From: Purshia tridentata
Taxonomy: Eukaryota; Streptophyta; Magnoliopsida; Rosales; Rosaceae
DNA: 64,000 bases
Direction: 5' to 3'
Assembly (NCBI GenBank): GCA_003254885.1
Contig: QANT01000646.1
Span: forward strand, 1 to 64,000
Positions 9,285 through 26,100 of the stretch are shown one piece after another; the first letter of the stretch is position 1, and every line of letters begins with the position of its first letter. A program made the translations under genes and the position numbers. The notes under the pieces are model-generated. The model saw nothing but the letters and a program-made list of their open reading frames with translations. It was not told the origin of the DNA and did not search any database.

Positions 9285-10595
9285 TCAATCTGCTTTGAGG
9301 ACGCTTGGATTCAAAGATGCATAAGTGAGCAGCTCCTGGTCATGCTCAAACAATTCCATGTCTTCTTCGCTCAATCGCACCCAACACTCTATTCCATCAC
9401 CGCCTTTTGTATCGACCAACAGGATCATGTTCTTGCAGGTGGGAGGAGATGAGCTCAACCACGTCGGCTTTCCCCACCCAAAATCAGCCTCGTACAATGG
9501 AAACCTGCACCAACTGGTGCACGCGTACAAGTTTATCTCATTCCCATTTAACATTTTCACAGCCTCCATCTGAGGCTTAAAGATCACAGATATGTCCTCA
9601 CTCAGTGGAACCCTTTTCGCATTCTTGAGAAATTGTTCGATGCCTTTTCTCAACTCAGCAACCAAGTCATGTAACTCTGTCTCGGCAGCCTCCTCTGCTT
9701 TTGCAATAAATGATCCAACAAAGTTCCCAATGGATTCATTTGGCAGAGGACGGACTGTTCTGTTTCGAATGTTCACGTTTTGGTACAATGCCGCTGGCCT
9801 AGTGGAGGACCCAGAACTTGTCCTTGACGCCTTAATTGCACATTTCCATATGAGGGTCACCACAGTTTCCACCTTTGTGGGTTGCTCAACACTCACACAA
9901 GAAGCCTTGGCCTTGAGAGCATCAATATTCGGGGATTCAAATACGAACCTCTTTGTTACAGACTTGTGTGGTTTGATCTCAACAGCCGGTGGGAACATCG
10001 AGATGTCTCTTGGTGGGGCCATTGGCACGGCGTTGAATATAGGGACCACTCTCTGGCCAGTCCCAGAAGAAGTGGCGACCCAGTGTTTGATGAATGTGCT
10101 CAGTGAGGCCGCATCAGATATCTTGTGGGTAAGGCATATGCCAATGACCATTCCACCACACTTGAAGTAGTTGGCTTGAACAAGCAGAACACATCCCCTG
10201 CCTGATTCCATGGACTCAAAGTTATTGGGCAGGAACTGTCTTAGTACCTCGAGGTCGGGTTCTTTGAGAATGTCTGAGAGCAGGCAGCTGACTCGAGCTT
10301 CAATGAAGCATGCCCCGTTGTCGTTGCATTCGATGGAGGCGTTGTCTTTCATTGTTCCTGCAAATGGGTAGAAGTGGGTCAGAGTTTCGGACAGCGATTT
10401 CTTAAGCTGCTGGGCTCTGTCTGCTGCAGCAGTAGTGTGATCACTTTTGGTATAGAAGAGTAACAGAGGAATGTAGTTAGGAGGAATCAGTTGGTCCAGA
10501 GGGGAAAGCTTGAAGGTTTTCAACTGGGTGGGAGTAGGAGAGGAGGGTTTGATGCTCTCTATAGCAATAATATCAACCTCTATAGCTGTTGTCAT
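9285..10595 (-). CDS. BAHD acyltransferase 4
   Basis: This intronless gene encodes 436 residues from the ATG at 10595 (MTTAIEVDII). An open frame extends 44 codons further upstream, but a TATA box lies inside that extension and the family N-terminus begins at MTTAIEVDII, so the shorter start is chosen. The motifs are HKISD (157-161) and an intact DFGWG followed by KPTWL. SCRFP is replaced by the variant TSWCRFPLYEADFGWG. It is closest by eye to the neighbouring acyltransferase 5; both share LLVQA before the CGG segment and the FLKxP/FLxRP region. It is probably functional, with unknown substrate. Confidence 0.92.
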   Translation of the reverse strand: MTTAIEVDIIAIESIKPSSPTPTQLKTFKLSPLDQLIPPNYIPLLLFYTKSDHTTAAADRAQQLKKSLSETLTHFYPFAGTMKDNASIECNDNGACFIEARVSCLLSDILKEPDLEVLRQFLPNNFESMESGRGCVLLVQANYFKCGGMVIGICLTHKISDAASLSTFIKHWVATSSGTGQRVVPIFNAVPMAPPRDISMFPPAVEIKPHKSVTKRFVFESPNIDALKAKASCVSVEQPTKVETVVTLIWKCAIKASRTSSGSSTRPAALYQNVNIRNRTVRPLPNESIGNFVGSFIAKAEEAAETELHDLVAELRKGIEQFLKNAKRVPLSEDISVIFKPQMEAVKMLNGNEINLYACTSWCRFPLYEADFGWGKPTWLSSSPPTCKNMILLVDTKGGDGIECWVRLSEEDMELFEHDQELLTYASLNPSVLKAD

Positions 10596-10657
10596 CTTAT
10601 TTTTGCTCCGAAAATAATGAAGAGATTTCTTGAAGCTTGCTGCAACGCAGTGGATGC

Positions 10658-10666
10658 TTATAAAGA
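10658..10666 (-). promoter_or_regulatory. TATA box of acyltransferase 4
   Basis: CTTTATAAG on the - strand lies about 65 bases upstream of the ATG at 10595. Its position also argues against translation starting at the farther upstream ATG at 10727. Confidence 0.5.
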
Positions 10667-11120
10667 GGAATGATGTTGAAGTGGGTTTGTTAATGCATGA
10701 AAAAGTTGTGAAGTTGGGTTGTTGCAAAAAAATATGATGAGAATTGAAAGCTTTTTAGCATTCTTATTGCTGTGGGAGCAGGTTTCTTTGCCGTCTGTTT
10801 TGGCTCTCCAGGTAATCCTCATATGTTTCGTTGGTTTGTTATCAACTTGTCCTTTTATATTATATCTCGAATGGTTAACTTGATTTAAGGATGTGAGGAT
10901 GCTAATTAGGAGACATACATCAACTAATAATTAAAGGATGTAAATACTTCACCAAAAACAGATTTAATTAATTATGTAATAATGTGCTTAGTTACACTTT
11001 ATTGAACTCACGAGACACATTACCATATTACTCGCACCAACAATTCTTACTCACAAAAGAATAAGAGGTGAAATAAACAGAGAGAAAAACAAGCATAAAC
11101 AATAAATAAACCCTCAGAAA

Positions 11121-12449
11121 TTAGAGAGCAGATCTTCTCGTTACATGCCCAACTACACTTGGATTTACAGAAGCAAATGCAAGAAGTTCTGGGTCACGTT
11201 CAAATAAGACCATGTCTTCCTCACTCAAACTTATCCATGCATCTACTCCATCACCCTCTCTGGTGTCAATCAAAGTGGCGACGTTCTTGTTGGGCCCACT
11301 AGGGATGCTCACCCAGATTGGCCTTCCCCACCCAAAATCAACCTCATACATTCCAAAGTTACATGCACTTGTACAGATGAAGAAGTTTATGTCATCTCTT
11401 TTCATCAAATCTCCTGCCTCTTTGAAATACTCACAGATTGCCTCGAATACGTTGTCCCCTCTCAATCTTTTGGGATGAGTTTCGTTGAAGTCAATCATTC
11501 CTTTTCTGAGTCGAGAAACCAATTCCCCCAACTCTATCCCACACTCCTCCGCGGTTGCTGCGTAGTACCCCACAAGGTTCCCAATTGAGGTTTCAGGAAA
11601 TGGGGGCACAACCCTTTTGCGTATGTTCACAGCATGGGACACCACTGACTTTTTTGAAATCCCTGAACTCAATCTTGCCGCATTCATTGCACACCTCCAA
11701 ATTAGGCCCGTCACAGCTTCAACCCGCGAAGGTCTTTGCACGCTTCCACTAGTGACTTTGGCTTTGAGAGCCCTCATCTTTGGTCCATCAAACACAAATC
11801 TCTTTATGACACTGACACATTTTTCTGTGTTTAACTCCACAGCAGGCTTCTGCACTGAGAAATCTCTAGGTGGGAATCGAGTTGCGGCGCAGAAATCTGG
11901 TAGCATTGTGTGTCCAAGGCCAAGAGCTGTGGCAGCCCAAGCTTTGATGAATAAGCCCACAGTGGATGCATCAGCAAGCTTGTGTGATATGCACACACCA
12001 ATGGCCAATCCACCACAGTCAAAGAAGCTTGCTTGAACAAGCAGCAGAGACCCAGTGGCTGCTTCAGGGGATCCAACCTCAATGGGAAGGAACTGCTTTA
12101 GTAACTCGGAATTGGGTCGGTCTAGGAAGGTTGAGAGAAGGCCGTTGACTCGGGCTTCAACATAAACAGCCCCCATATCATTGCATTCAATAGAGATGTT
12201 GTCTTTGATTCTTCCAGCAAGTGGGTAGAAGCGAGTTAAGGCTTCAGAGAGTGACTGCTTTAGCCGCTGGGATCTTTGTTTCTTTGTTGTGACCTCATTG
12301 TTGGGGTAGAAAAACACCAGAGGACCATAAGCTACAGGAGCAAGCTGATCCAAAAGAGAGAGCTTGAAAATTTTAAAGTCATGGGGAGTTGGAGTGGATG
12401 GTTTTATGGTTTCCTTGTTGATGATCCTAATTTTCATCTCCTGGGCCAT
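11121..12449 (-). CDS. BAHD acyltransferase 5
   Basis: This intronless gene encodes 442 residues. The catalytic motif is HKLAD (156-160), and DFGWG is followed by RPIWV. The N-terminus is MAQEMKIRIINKETIKPSTPTP. The residue block before DFGWG is TSACNFGMYEV rather than the SSWCRFPLYEA seen in most neighbours, so the acceptor pocket may differ. The C-terminal tail is a little longer than in its neighbours (VGHVTRRSAL). It lies in the same direction as acyltransferases 4 and 6, with 525 bases to gene 4, as expected of tandem duplication. It is likely an active cytosolic enzyme of unknown specificity. Confidence 0.92.
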   Translation of the reverse strand: MAQEMKIRIINKETIKPSTPTPHDFKIFKLSLLDQLAPVAYGPLVFFYPNNEVTTKKQRSQRLKQSLSEALTRFYPLAGRIKDNISIECNDMGAVYVEARVNGLLSTFLDRPNSELLKQFLPIEVGSPEAATGSLLLVQASFFDCGGLAIGVCISHKLADASTVGLFIKAWAATALGLGHTMLPDFCAATRFPPRDFSVQKPAVELNTEKCVSVIKRFVFDGPKMRALKAKVTSGSVQRPSRVEAVTGLIWRCAMNAARLSSGISKKSVVSHAVNIRKRVVPPFPETSIGNLVGYYAATAEECGIELGELVSRLRKGMIDFNETHPKRLRGDNVFEAICEYFKEAGDLMKRDDINFFICTSACNFGMYEVDFGWGRPIWVSIPSGPNKNVATLIDTREGDGVDAWISLSEEDMVLFERDPELLAFASVNPSVVGHVTRRSAL

Positions 12450-12856
12450 AATATTGTTCTTACAATTGGATGGATGGAGGTCTTTCTAGCTCTTAATTAC
12501 ACTTTCTGCAAACTTGGATTATTTTGGAGGAGGAAGACTTGATATAAGATTGAACATTTGCAATTTTCAACTAATTGACTGGTCTAAGCAACATTTGTAC
12601 GCATCATATGTATATAAAAGCTTATTATGAAGTGACATGACAGCGAATGAATTGGTCAATCGGTTTGAAAGTGATGACAAACTTTGTACAAGAGAACAGG
12701 AGGAAATTAAAAAAGCAAAGATGATTGAATTATAATTCGCGATTAGCAATGTTTACTTTGACTCAAATTAATTAAGAGCAGTGAGCTCTCATCTGGACCA
12801 GGATTGTCTGTTTACATTTCTTTGATATTACGTCACAGCCAATTAAGGATATATTC

Positions 12857-13169
12857 AGGGCGTCCAGAGATTTTGTTGTCAAACTCCTAAAATTAATGAG
12901 ACTTTGTCAAACTTGGGTTGGAACTTGGAACCCCATATGAAATTTACTACAAGAAACACCCATTCGACTGTGACTTGTTAACTACTACAGAAAAGAAAAC
13001 TCCCCATCACTGTTATACTCTAATGCACTGTTAAATGTCCCAAGTCCATGGAATCATCAGGGCGGCCAAAGATTCGAGTCAAACTCCAAAAATTAATCAG
13101 ACTTTTCAAACTCAGATAGAAACTCCATTTGAAATTTAAAGAACCACCAGATCGACTGTGATTTGTTAT
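12857..13169. repeat. Duplicated segment in the 3' flank of acyltransferase 6
   Basis: Two diverged copies of a segment of about 110-125 bases occur at 12857-12980 and 13060-13169. Each runs from a GGGCG(T/G)CC start through TCAAACTCC(T)AAAATTAAT and a GAAATTTA block to CGACTGTGA(C/T)TTGTTA. The second copy ends just before the stop codon of acyltransferase 6. The copies differ at many sites, so the duplication is older than the one near 8.3 kb. Confidence 0.7.
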
Positions 13170-13173
13170 ACAT

Positions 13174-14481
13174 TCACTGTGCTAAATACCCCAATGGAGT
13201 TGGATTAAAAGTAGCAAATGCTAGTAGATCCTCATCACGCTCAAAAGCAGCCATGTCTTCCTCTTCCAGAGTCACATAAGCTTCAATCGCATCCCCACTT
13301 TTGTTATCCATCAGAATGAAAACATTCTTGTCCAGACAACTGCCAATACTCGCCCACACTGGCCTTCCCCACCCAAAGTCTGCTTGGTATATTGGGAACC
13401 TACACCAGCTGCTACATACATAATGAACTTGGTTACTCCTTCTGACCAATTTTTTTGACTTCTCCAAATTTTCCCTAATGCTCAATTCCCATTCTTCACC
13501 CCTAAACTTGTTTGCATAAGTATTGCAGAACTCTGCCAAAGCCTCTTTTATTTGACCCACAAAGCTATGCAACTCTGTCTCACTGTCCTCTGTTGTTGAT
13601 ACTGGAAAGAACCAACCCAAGTTTCCCACAAAGTTTTCTGGCAGGGGAGGGATCAGCCTGGGACGGACGTTGATACTTTGACGAAGAAGGGTTGGTCTTT
13701 TAGTACCTCCTGAGCTTGCTTTGGAGGCAGAGATGGCACATTTATATAGCAGTGCACTCACAACCTCTACCCTTGTGGGGTTTTTCACTTTGTCAGTGAC
13801 TTTGGACTTGAGAGCAGATATTTTTAAGGCATCAAATACAAACCTTCTGGAGGAATAATTCCCTTTCTCAGCAACATGTTCTGGCATCACTGGTAGGTCG
13901 CCCTGCGAAAACATTGAGGTTGTATTGAACATAGGGGACACTTGTTTACTGGAATTTGAGGCCTTGGCAGCCCAGTCATTGATGAAGGTGACCAAGGTCA
14001 CAGCATCACCAATTTTGTGTGACATGCACGCACTTATTGCCATTCCTCCACACTCAAAGAAGCTAACCTGAGCAGCCACTGAAGTACTCAAATTTGTGTC
14101 CTCCCACTGCAGATTGTCTGCAAATAAAAGGTCCAAGCTATCAGCTTTTGGATTTTTGAGAAATTCTGACAACTTTGATTTGATTTTTGCTTCCACAAAT
14201 ACAATTCCCTCATCATTGCAGTCAATATGCTCTCTATCTTTGACCTTTCCAGCAAATGGGTAGTACAGAGTTAGTGTTTCAGATAGAGACTTCTTGAGCA
14301 GATTGGATATTTCAGCAGGACTACTATTGTTGCTAGGGTTATAGAAAAGAACAAGTGGCACATACATACGACTAGAGCTCCGATCGAAGAAAGAGAGGTT
14401 GAAAATTGATAGGTGGGGTGGCGTTGGAGAGGAGGGTTTGATGATTTCTCTGGATATTATTTCCAGGTGAACAGCAGCCAT
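13174..14481 (-). CDS. BAHD acyltransferase 6
   Basis: This intronless gene encodes 435 residues from the ATG at 14481 (MAAVHLEIISREIIKP); the frame extends two codons further only through a GTG. The motifs are HKIGD (155-159) and DFGWG followed by RPVWA. It pairs with acyltransferase 2: both have GDLP after the SxF segment, WFFPVST, and CSSWCRFP ahead of DFGWG. Unlike gene 2 it keeps the aspartate of HXXXD, so it is the better candidate for the ancestral activity of that pair. It is the last acyltransferase of the array; about 3 kb separate it from the ABCC gene. Confidence 0.92.
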   Translation of the reverse strand: MAAVHLEIISREIIKPSSPTPPHLSIFNLSFFDRSSSRMYVPLVLFYNPSNNSSPAEISNLLKKSLSETLTLYYPFAGKVKDREHIDCNDEGIVFVEAKIKSKLSEFLKNPKADSLDLLFADNLQWEDTNLSTSVAAQVSFFECGGMAISACMSHKIGDAVTLVTFINDWAAKASNSSKQVSPMFNTTSMFSQGDLPVMPEHVAEKGNYSSRRFVFDALKISALKSKVTDKVKNPTRVEVVSALLYKCAISASKASSGGTKRPTLLRQSINVRPRLIPPLPENFVGNLGWFFPVSTTEDSETELHSFVGQIKEALAEFCNTYANKFRGEEWELSIRENLEKSKKLVRRSNQVHYVCSSWCRFPIYQADFGWGRPVWASIGSCLDKNVFILMDNKSGDAIEAYVTLEEEDMAAFERDEDLLAFATFNPTPLGYLAQ

Positions 14482-17400
14482 GATCACCTAACACAAGCTA
14501 AAATCTCTGGTGTAGTTTAAAATGCCACCCCAACCATTAGTAATCTATGTTGAGATTCATTGATCAGTAAGTGATGTCTGTACATGGATGCTTTAAAAAT
14601 TGGGTTTCATGTTGACTGAGTATTCATGGAAGACTTTTCTTTTCATATATTCATGTCATTCTTGATAATAGTCGTCATTTTCATTCAAGGAGTCTGCATC
14701 ATGTTTAAAAAGTCTTCAGTCAAACGGTCGCAGGGTGGAAAATGATATGGATTGGCCGGATCGGGAACTTATGCATTAAAAATGGAATTTTGAAAAATCT
14801 TTTGCTTCTAAACATGCTACAAGAATACAAATATATTACATATTAATGAACGTTCATATATATGTTTGACACAAATAAGACATGAAAGTCAATAATGTTT
14901 GGCTGGATTATATAAAATAGTAGATAACAATTGACAAATGAGTTTGGAGCCTACTATAAGTATTAAAATCTTCATACATAGAAGTGTTCATTCACCATCC
15001 AAGGTTTATAAATGTGTAACAAAAATGTATTAAAGCTAATTGCTTAATAAATTAATACAAAATTAACAAATTTTTTAGACCCACAATACGATGTAATCTC
15101 GTTCATTAATTTTTTAAGCCTTACATCAAAGCTAATTTGTAAAGTTTGAAAGACAAATTGGTAAAATTTATCTTTAAAGGGACAAAATGAGAACAAAAGT
15201 TTAATTCAGAAAGTAATTTTATGAATAATGATTGCCCTAAGAAGAAAAGAAAAGACTACATATATATATATCCTATAATATGTGCACTGAACATCAGAAC
15301 ATGGGTAAAGTTTTGCTGTTCTCTCACCAATTAAATTATGCACGTACTGATTGACCTTCTATAGCTGTTCAATTATTTTCGATTACTCATTTAAATTGTC
15401 TTCATTTTTATCCTAGCTTTTTGTGGAGTCTTAATCGTTTTTCCAAAAACACGAACTGAACAGAAAATAATTGGCTGTAATTGCTCAGTGAATAGACACA
15501 TTCTCGTATAAACCACGTTTATACATATTGGGGATGGTTGGAAATTGTTTGGATGCAATCGGCAGTCGCATGGTTTAGTGAAAATAACAGCTTCAGCCTT
15601 GTTAAAAGTAAGGACCCTCGCCACCTTTGATATGCACTTGCAGGAGCAAAAACTCTATGATTGGTACCATTACCAAGAACATATGAAAGAATATTGTGGA
15701 TGTTGTGCCAGCAAACAAATTCATCATATCAGTAGCCAACAAAAAAATCTGTAGCATATATGGATGTTATACCATATACTAGTAAAAACCAACGTGCATT
15801 ATTTATTGTCATTCTGCTCTCTGCTCATCACATTCATTGATGTAAGAGACTATTGCCAACCTTGTGAAGTGAGTGACAAATCATATATGTATATATGGAT
15901 GTTATGCCATATGGGATTCAAAAGTAAGCTGCATTCTGTTTATGCATATAGCACATAATCAAACCTCACTGGAAATTTGTGCGATGATTTAATGTGTGGT
16001 TCTGGCCTCGTCAGCCAATTTATCGCCCACAATAATACATAGCTCGGTTTAAAAATGACCTGTGAACTGCTTACCCAAAAAAATGACCTGAACTACTACT
16101 TACTGAAGTACTAGACATTATGAACATTGTCTTCACATTTATTCACATGATGACTGTTCTTTTAGTTCTACTTCTACCAACCATGGTTAAGTGCCATCTA
16201 CTGCAGTAATGAAAATGAATATGAATATCATGAGCCTATTACATGAGTCATGACCCAAGAAACAGAGGATATACACTTTCGATGAAAACATCAGTCATAT
16301 TAATTAAAATTAGAACCAAACGCTTGATTAACTCTTTCTTTCTCGTCCATAAACACTTCACTGTGATATATATGCAATATCAGCATGGAGGTTTAAGCTT
16401 TTTAACTTCTGTGATACCAAAGCTAGCTTGATATATACAATTTTGCTTAACGAACTTTTTGGAGTAATTGAAACTTAAAAACAGAAATAAGTAATCAATT
16501 GATAACAGTCACACACACACGCATACCAAATATATATATACTGTAAGTTAGTAGGTGTCATAGTGAGATGATAACTAGCACCATATGGTCCATCTATGTA
16601 TCATGTATGATTACTTACTAGCTTGTATTAATTACGGTTCTTATCTCTCATGTCCTCATGATTGAGCAGGGTGATCAATGTGATTTCATGCTTGAATTTC
16701 TTTCACTCTCTCTTTTTTCTTTTTTTTTAATGAGACTAGGGGGGTAATAGCAAGTGGCAAAATATAATCAACCTGCACTCAAATAATCAGGCAAATATCC
16801 ACAAGCTGCAAAATTCTTACCATTTACATTTTACGGTATTAAGTTAACTGTTCATGCTGATCATGCATTAATATTGTAGGCAGTAATACTAATAAGCATT
16901 TTTCAAACACTTGAAAATTCCATTGGAAAAGCAAAATGCATGTACACGAGAAGTTTTGAGTGAGGTATAGATGTTTTAACCATAAACCTTTGATAGCACC
17001 AGCTCCAGGAATCTCTTTACAACCAGAGACAGCCCTGTTTAACTGAAATGAATGTCCTCTTTGTCCAGCAGTCCCATCATCCCTAAGCTGTTGTCTGATG
17101 TGCACCATTGCAGCGGCAGCTTCTTGAGAGTTTTAACTTCCATCAGTATCGTACCTTCAGTAAAGATGTAAGGAATCATGTAAAGCATGTGCCTTGATTA
17201 TGCAGAATCTCATCCTTCGCCAATTGACTTAAACATTTGGGATGTAAACATGGCAATTTGAACCAACTGCAACATCATTCATAGCACCTCTAGTAACAAT
17301 ATGCACCAAGGATGTGTGCTCTCATAGATTCCCAAGCCTTTATGGTATCAATATATTTCTATACTCAATAGGCAAATCTTTTGATTGAAAGGAAAAGAAA

Positions 17401-17524
17401 TTGTTCTATTGGCCCAACCCTCTCAAACCAAAACCATATATGACCGAACAACTTGGGCCCATGCCCCTTGCATGGTTTAGAAATTGAGGTAATTGACGTT
17501 TCATGCACCTTCTCTACCAAATCC
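14482..17524. other. Intergenic region between the BAHD array and the ABCC gene
   Basis: No gene is recognised. It contains one copy of an 89-bp dispersed repeat (15537-15625) and several AT-rich simple stretches. An open frame on the - strand near 16839-17108 gives no recognisable product. The right end is probably the 3' UTR of the ABCC transporter. Confidence 0.5.
15537..15625 (+). repeat. 89-bp dispersed repeat, copy 1
   Basis: The segment from GTTGGAAATTGTTTGGA to GACCCTCGCCACC matches 31511-31599 with about two mismatches in 89 bases and no gaps. Sequences on both sides differ. It is not a tRNA, has no terminal repeats, and its identity is unknown. Confidence 0.8.
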
Positions 17525-23125
<5,601 letters not shown>

Positions 23126-26100
23126 GAAATACTTATGAAATCACCAATCTAGAACCCAACTCAAAACTATCAAGTACTCTGGCTACGTACAGAGAGACTT
23201 CAATTAATTAATCATTGAGACCTGCATATAATAACACGTTTGGGATAAGAACAATGAGAACCCAATTCAGATAAGCACGCAAGGATTGAAAGCCAACCCC
23301 AATTGGCATTGGAACACCGCAGTTGCAAACAAAATATTTTAGGATATTTATTCAGAGAAACAAAAAGTGGCAGGTGGGTCGGTTCATACAGAAGCAAAAC
23401 CAGTTACCTGCGAACTGATAGCTATGAAGGACGCACGTGGCTCTTTGAGGGTGGTGACGAGGAAGTGAATGAATTCTCAATGCTTTACACCTAGTGGGTC
23501 TCTGAACAGTGGTTTTGGTTTGGATTCTTATAGAGGAGCCACCACTCCGGTATGTATAGGTGTGCGAGGATGGAATATTTCACATTCCTGATTCTTATTT
23601 ACAGACATTACCAGCATTCCTATTCATGTATGAGATGACAGATGTCACATTAGAATATTACATGTAAATTATTCTCAAATTATACAATTACACTTTCTCA
23701 ACAAAAAAATTATACAATTACTCAAATTTGATCTACGTGGTTTATCTAATTTGAGGTAATGTCTATAGGGGTAGTATCTTGGTTCTCATTATAAAATTGT
23801 TAAAGTTTTTTATTAAATTTAAATAAAATGAATTTTTAGCCTATTTTAATTTTAAAACATTTATTCATTTTCTCTAACCACTTAAATTAATTTTTAGAGT
23901 AAAATGAAGAAATAGATACATAAAGATATAGATTGGATAAAGGAATGGATTCTTAGTAGGATGTAGGAGGAGCCCTTATATTAAAAGGAAGCAAGGGCCC
24001 TGCTCTTTGCATTTCCTTAATATGGGACAAATCGCTCAAAGCCAATATATATCCCAGTAGTAACATAATTATTATAAAAATATATATATATATTTTTATT
24101 ATCCTTTTTGTTATTTATATGAATGTATAAATTAACAAAAATATGGCAATGACAATAAAAAAAAAATGTTGGCATGTACAACAGTACAAACTATCCCCAT
24201 CGTTACTATCATTGCGGCTTGACATCTATATCCGTATCATCCATATGAGGATATAATTTTTTCAATTAAGTAAATAATCATTACTTTCCCGAAATCTAAA
24301 GTGGGACCAGAATCTTAAGATCCTCCGTATCTATTTATTTATTGATTATCACTATTTGGATATCTCACCTGTCAAGGCTGAAAATATCTTGAAACTAAGA
24401 ATTAATGTGTTACATGTGTTCTCATGTATGTCTTCATTTTTAGGACACGGTACACACATATATCTTCTCTTTATATTTTTATAGAGATAATAATTCCAAA
24501 GTTCACTTTTGGACTCTTACTAATAACTAAATACAGTTAAAAAGTTAAAAAGTTAAAATGTCAAATAGGTTTATTTTGTACAAATAAAGCTCACGTTTTA
24601 ATTTATTATGTATGTTTTGTGCTAAGAGCTCGGTGGATTTTATTTTTTTAAGGACAAATTATCACTGTCTGATAATAACAATTAATAACATTATAACACG
24701 AGCGTTTTACAGAGCAAATTGACATTGTCTGATAGTAACAATTATGACTATTTGTCGAACATTTGGTGAATAATAATGAGGACTTGGTGAATATGTCAAG
24801 TGCTTGACTAAAGATCAACTTATCATCATGTTTTTACATAGGGCTTGGCTAATCATAGACTTTGTCATTTTGACCTTTAAAAAAAAAAAAATTTGTATCA
24901 TGCTTACTTTATTTATGTAATTAAAAATATCTTATGACTTAATTCGAACAATTTTAGAAATTTTAATTTTTACTTACTGTATAAGTTATATTATTATTTT
25001 GATTTAAAGATAATTCCAACTATTTTCACCGTTTGAATCAATTTGAAAGAAGAAAAAAGAAAAGAAAAGAAACTCTCACATATATGTATATAACTATCAT
25101 CTATCTATACTATTATAAAGTCGGAATAAGAGTTCGGTGTACTAATTTCACTAAAAATATAGGAAAAAAAACTTTACTGAAAAAAATGCCTAATATTAAA
25201 GATAAATAAATCACCACCACAATCCTCGTTATCACTCAATAGCAATGCACGTGAAAGGAAAGCCTTACACGATCAATCTGCACCGTCCGTTTAGTATCTG
25301 CATCTGCATGTGAGCAGGTAGAATCACGAGCGTCGATCCAAGATTTGGGTGCTCAACTTTATTAGCGCCTACTGGTGAGTGGAGCGTGTGGAGCCATGAT
25401 TTGGTGAGACAGAGCTGTTGAGGGCGTGTGGGTTGCGCAACGGTCCCGACCACCCGACTCTCTTTAAACGTAGCAGACACGTGGTGGTGGGTCTTGGGTG
25501 TGTGCTTGGTAAAAGCAGACCCACTGTAAAAGTGTGTGGCCCACGTGAGAACTATCAGCTCCATCATTACTACTTTCCATCTAATCACTATTTTACTATT
25601 TCTAGTTTTTGTCTTTCAGAATTTGTGAACAAATCACTATTTATAGCCACAAAGAAAAAAGAAAAAGAAAGAAGATTAATAAGATAATTAAGACCAGTCT
25701 TTCTATAATTTTACTAAACACCATTAATAAGTAATTAAATGATATAAGACTTATCATGAAATTCACATCAATCAACAATAACTCCTTATATAAAATGTTG
25801 ACACTAATATTTCTTTTTTTTTTTTTAGCCAAGATTGACATGAATATTTCTTAATTTTGTTATTTTCTTTGAATTTGCCCCCTTTCTTTTAGAACCAAGT
25901 TTAGAAAGTCTTGGCTTTACCCAATCGTTTGAGGTTAAAAGCTTGGACCTTGAAAACTAAAAATTTAAAAGCCCCCTTAATCGGGCATAGTCTTATAAAT
26001 AAAGGTTGTCAAAATTAATGAATAGTTATTTTGAAAAGCTTTTACTTTTGTTAAATAGCATGCATTCATCTAGAAAACAAAATTTATGGCTTTTGAAAAA

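Noticed and set aside
10596-10727. N-terminal extension of 44 residues to acyltransferase 4
   Set aside because: A TATA box lies within it and the family N-terminus starts at 10595, so it is promoter and leader sequence.
16839-17108. Open frame of 89 codons on the - strand with QQLRDDGTAGQRGHSFQLNR
   Set aside because: I recognise no domain, an in-frame stop lies shortly upstream, and no splice acceptor with a coding continuation is visible. It may be an exon remnant but cannot be supported as a gene.
25265-25588. Open frame of 107 codons on the - strand
   Set aside because: There is no recognisable family, and an overlapping frame on the other strand is equally open; base composition explains it.
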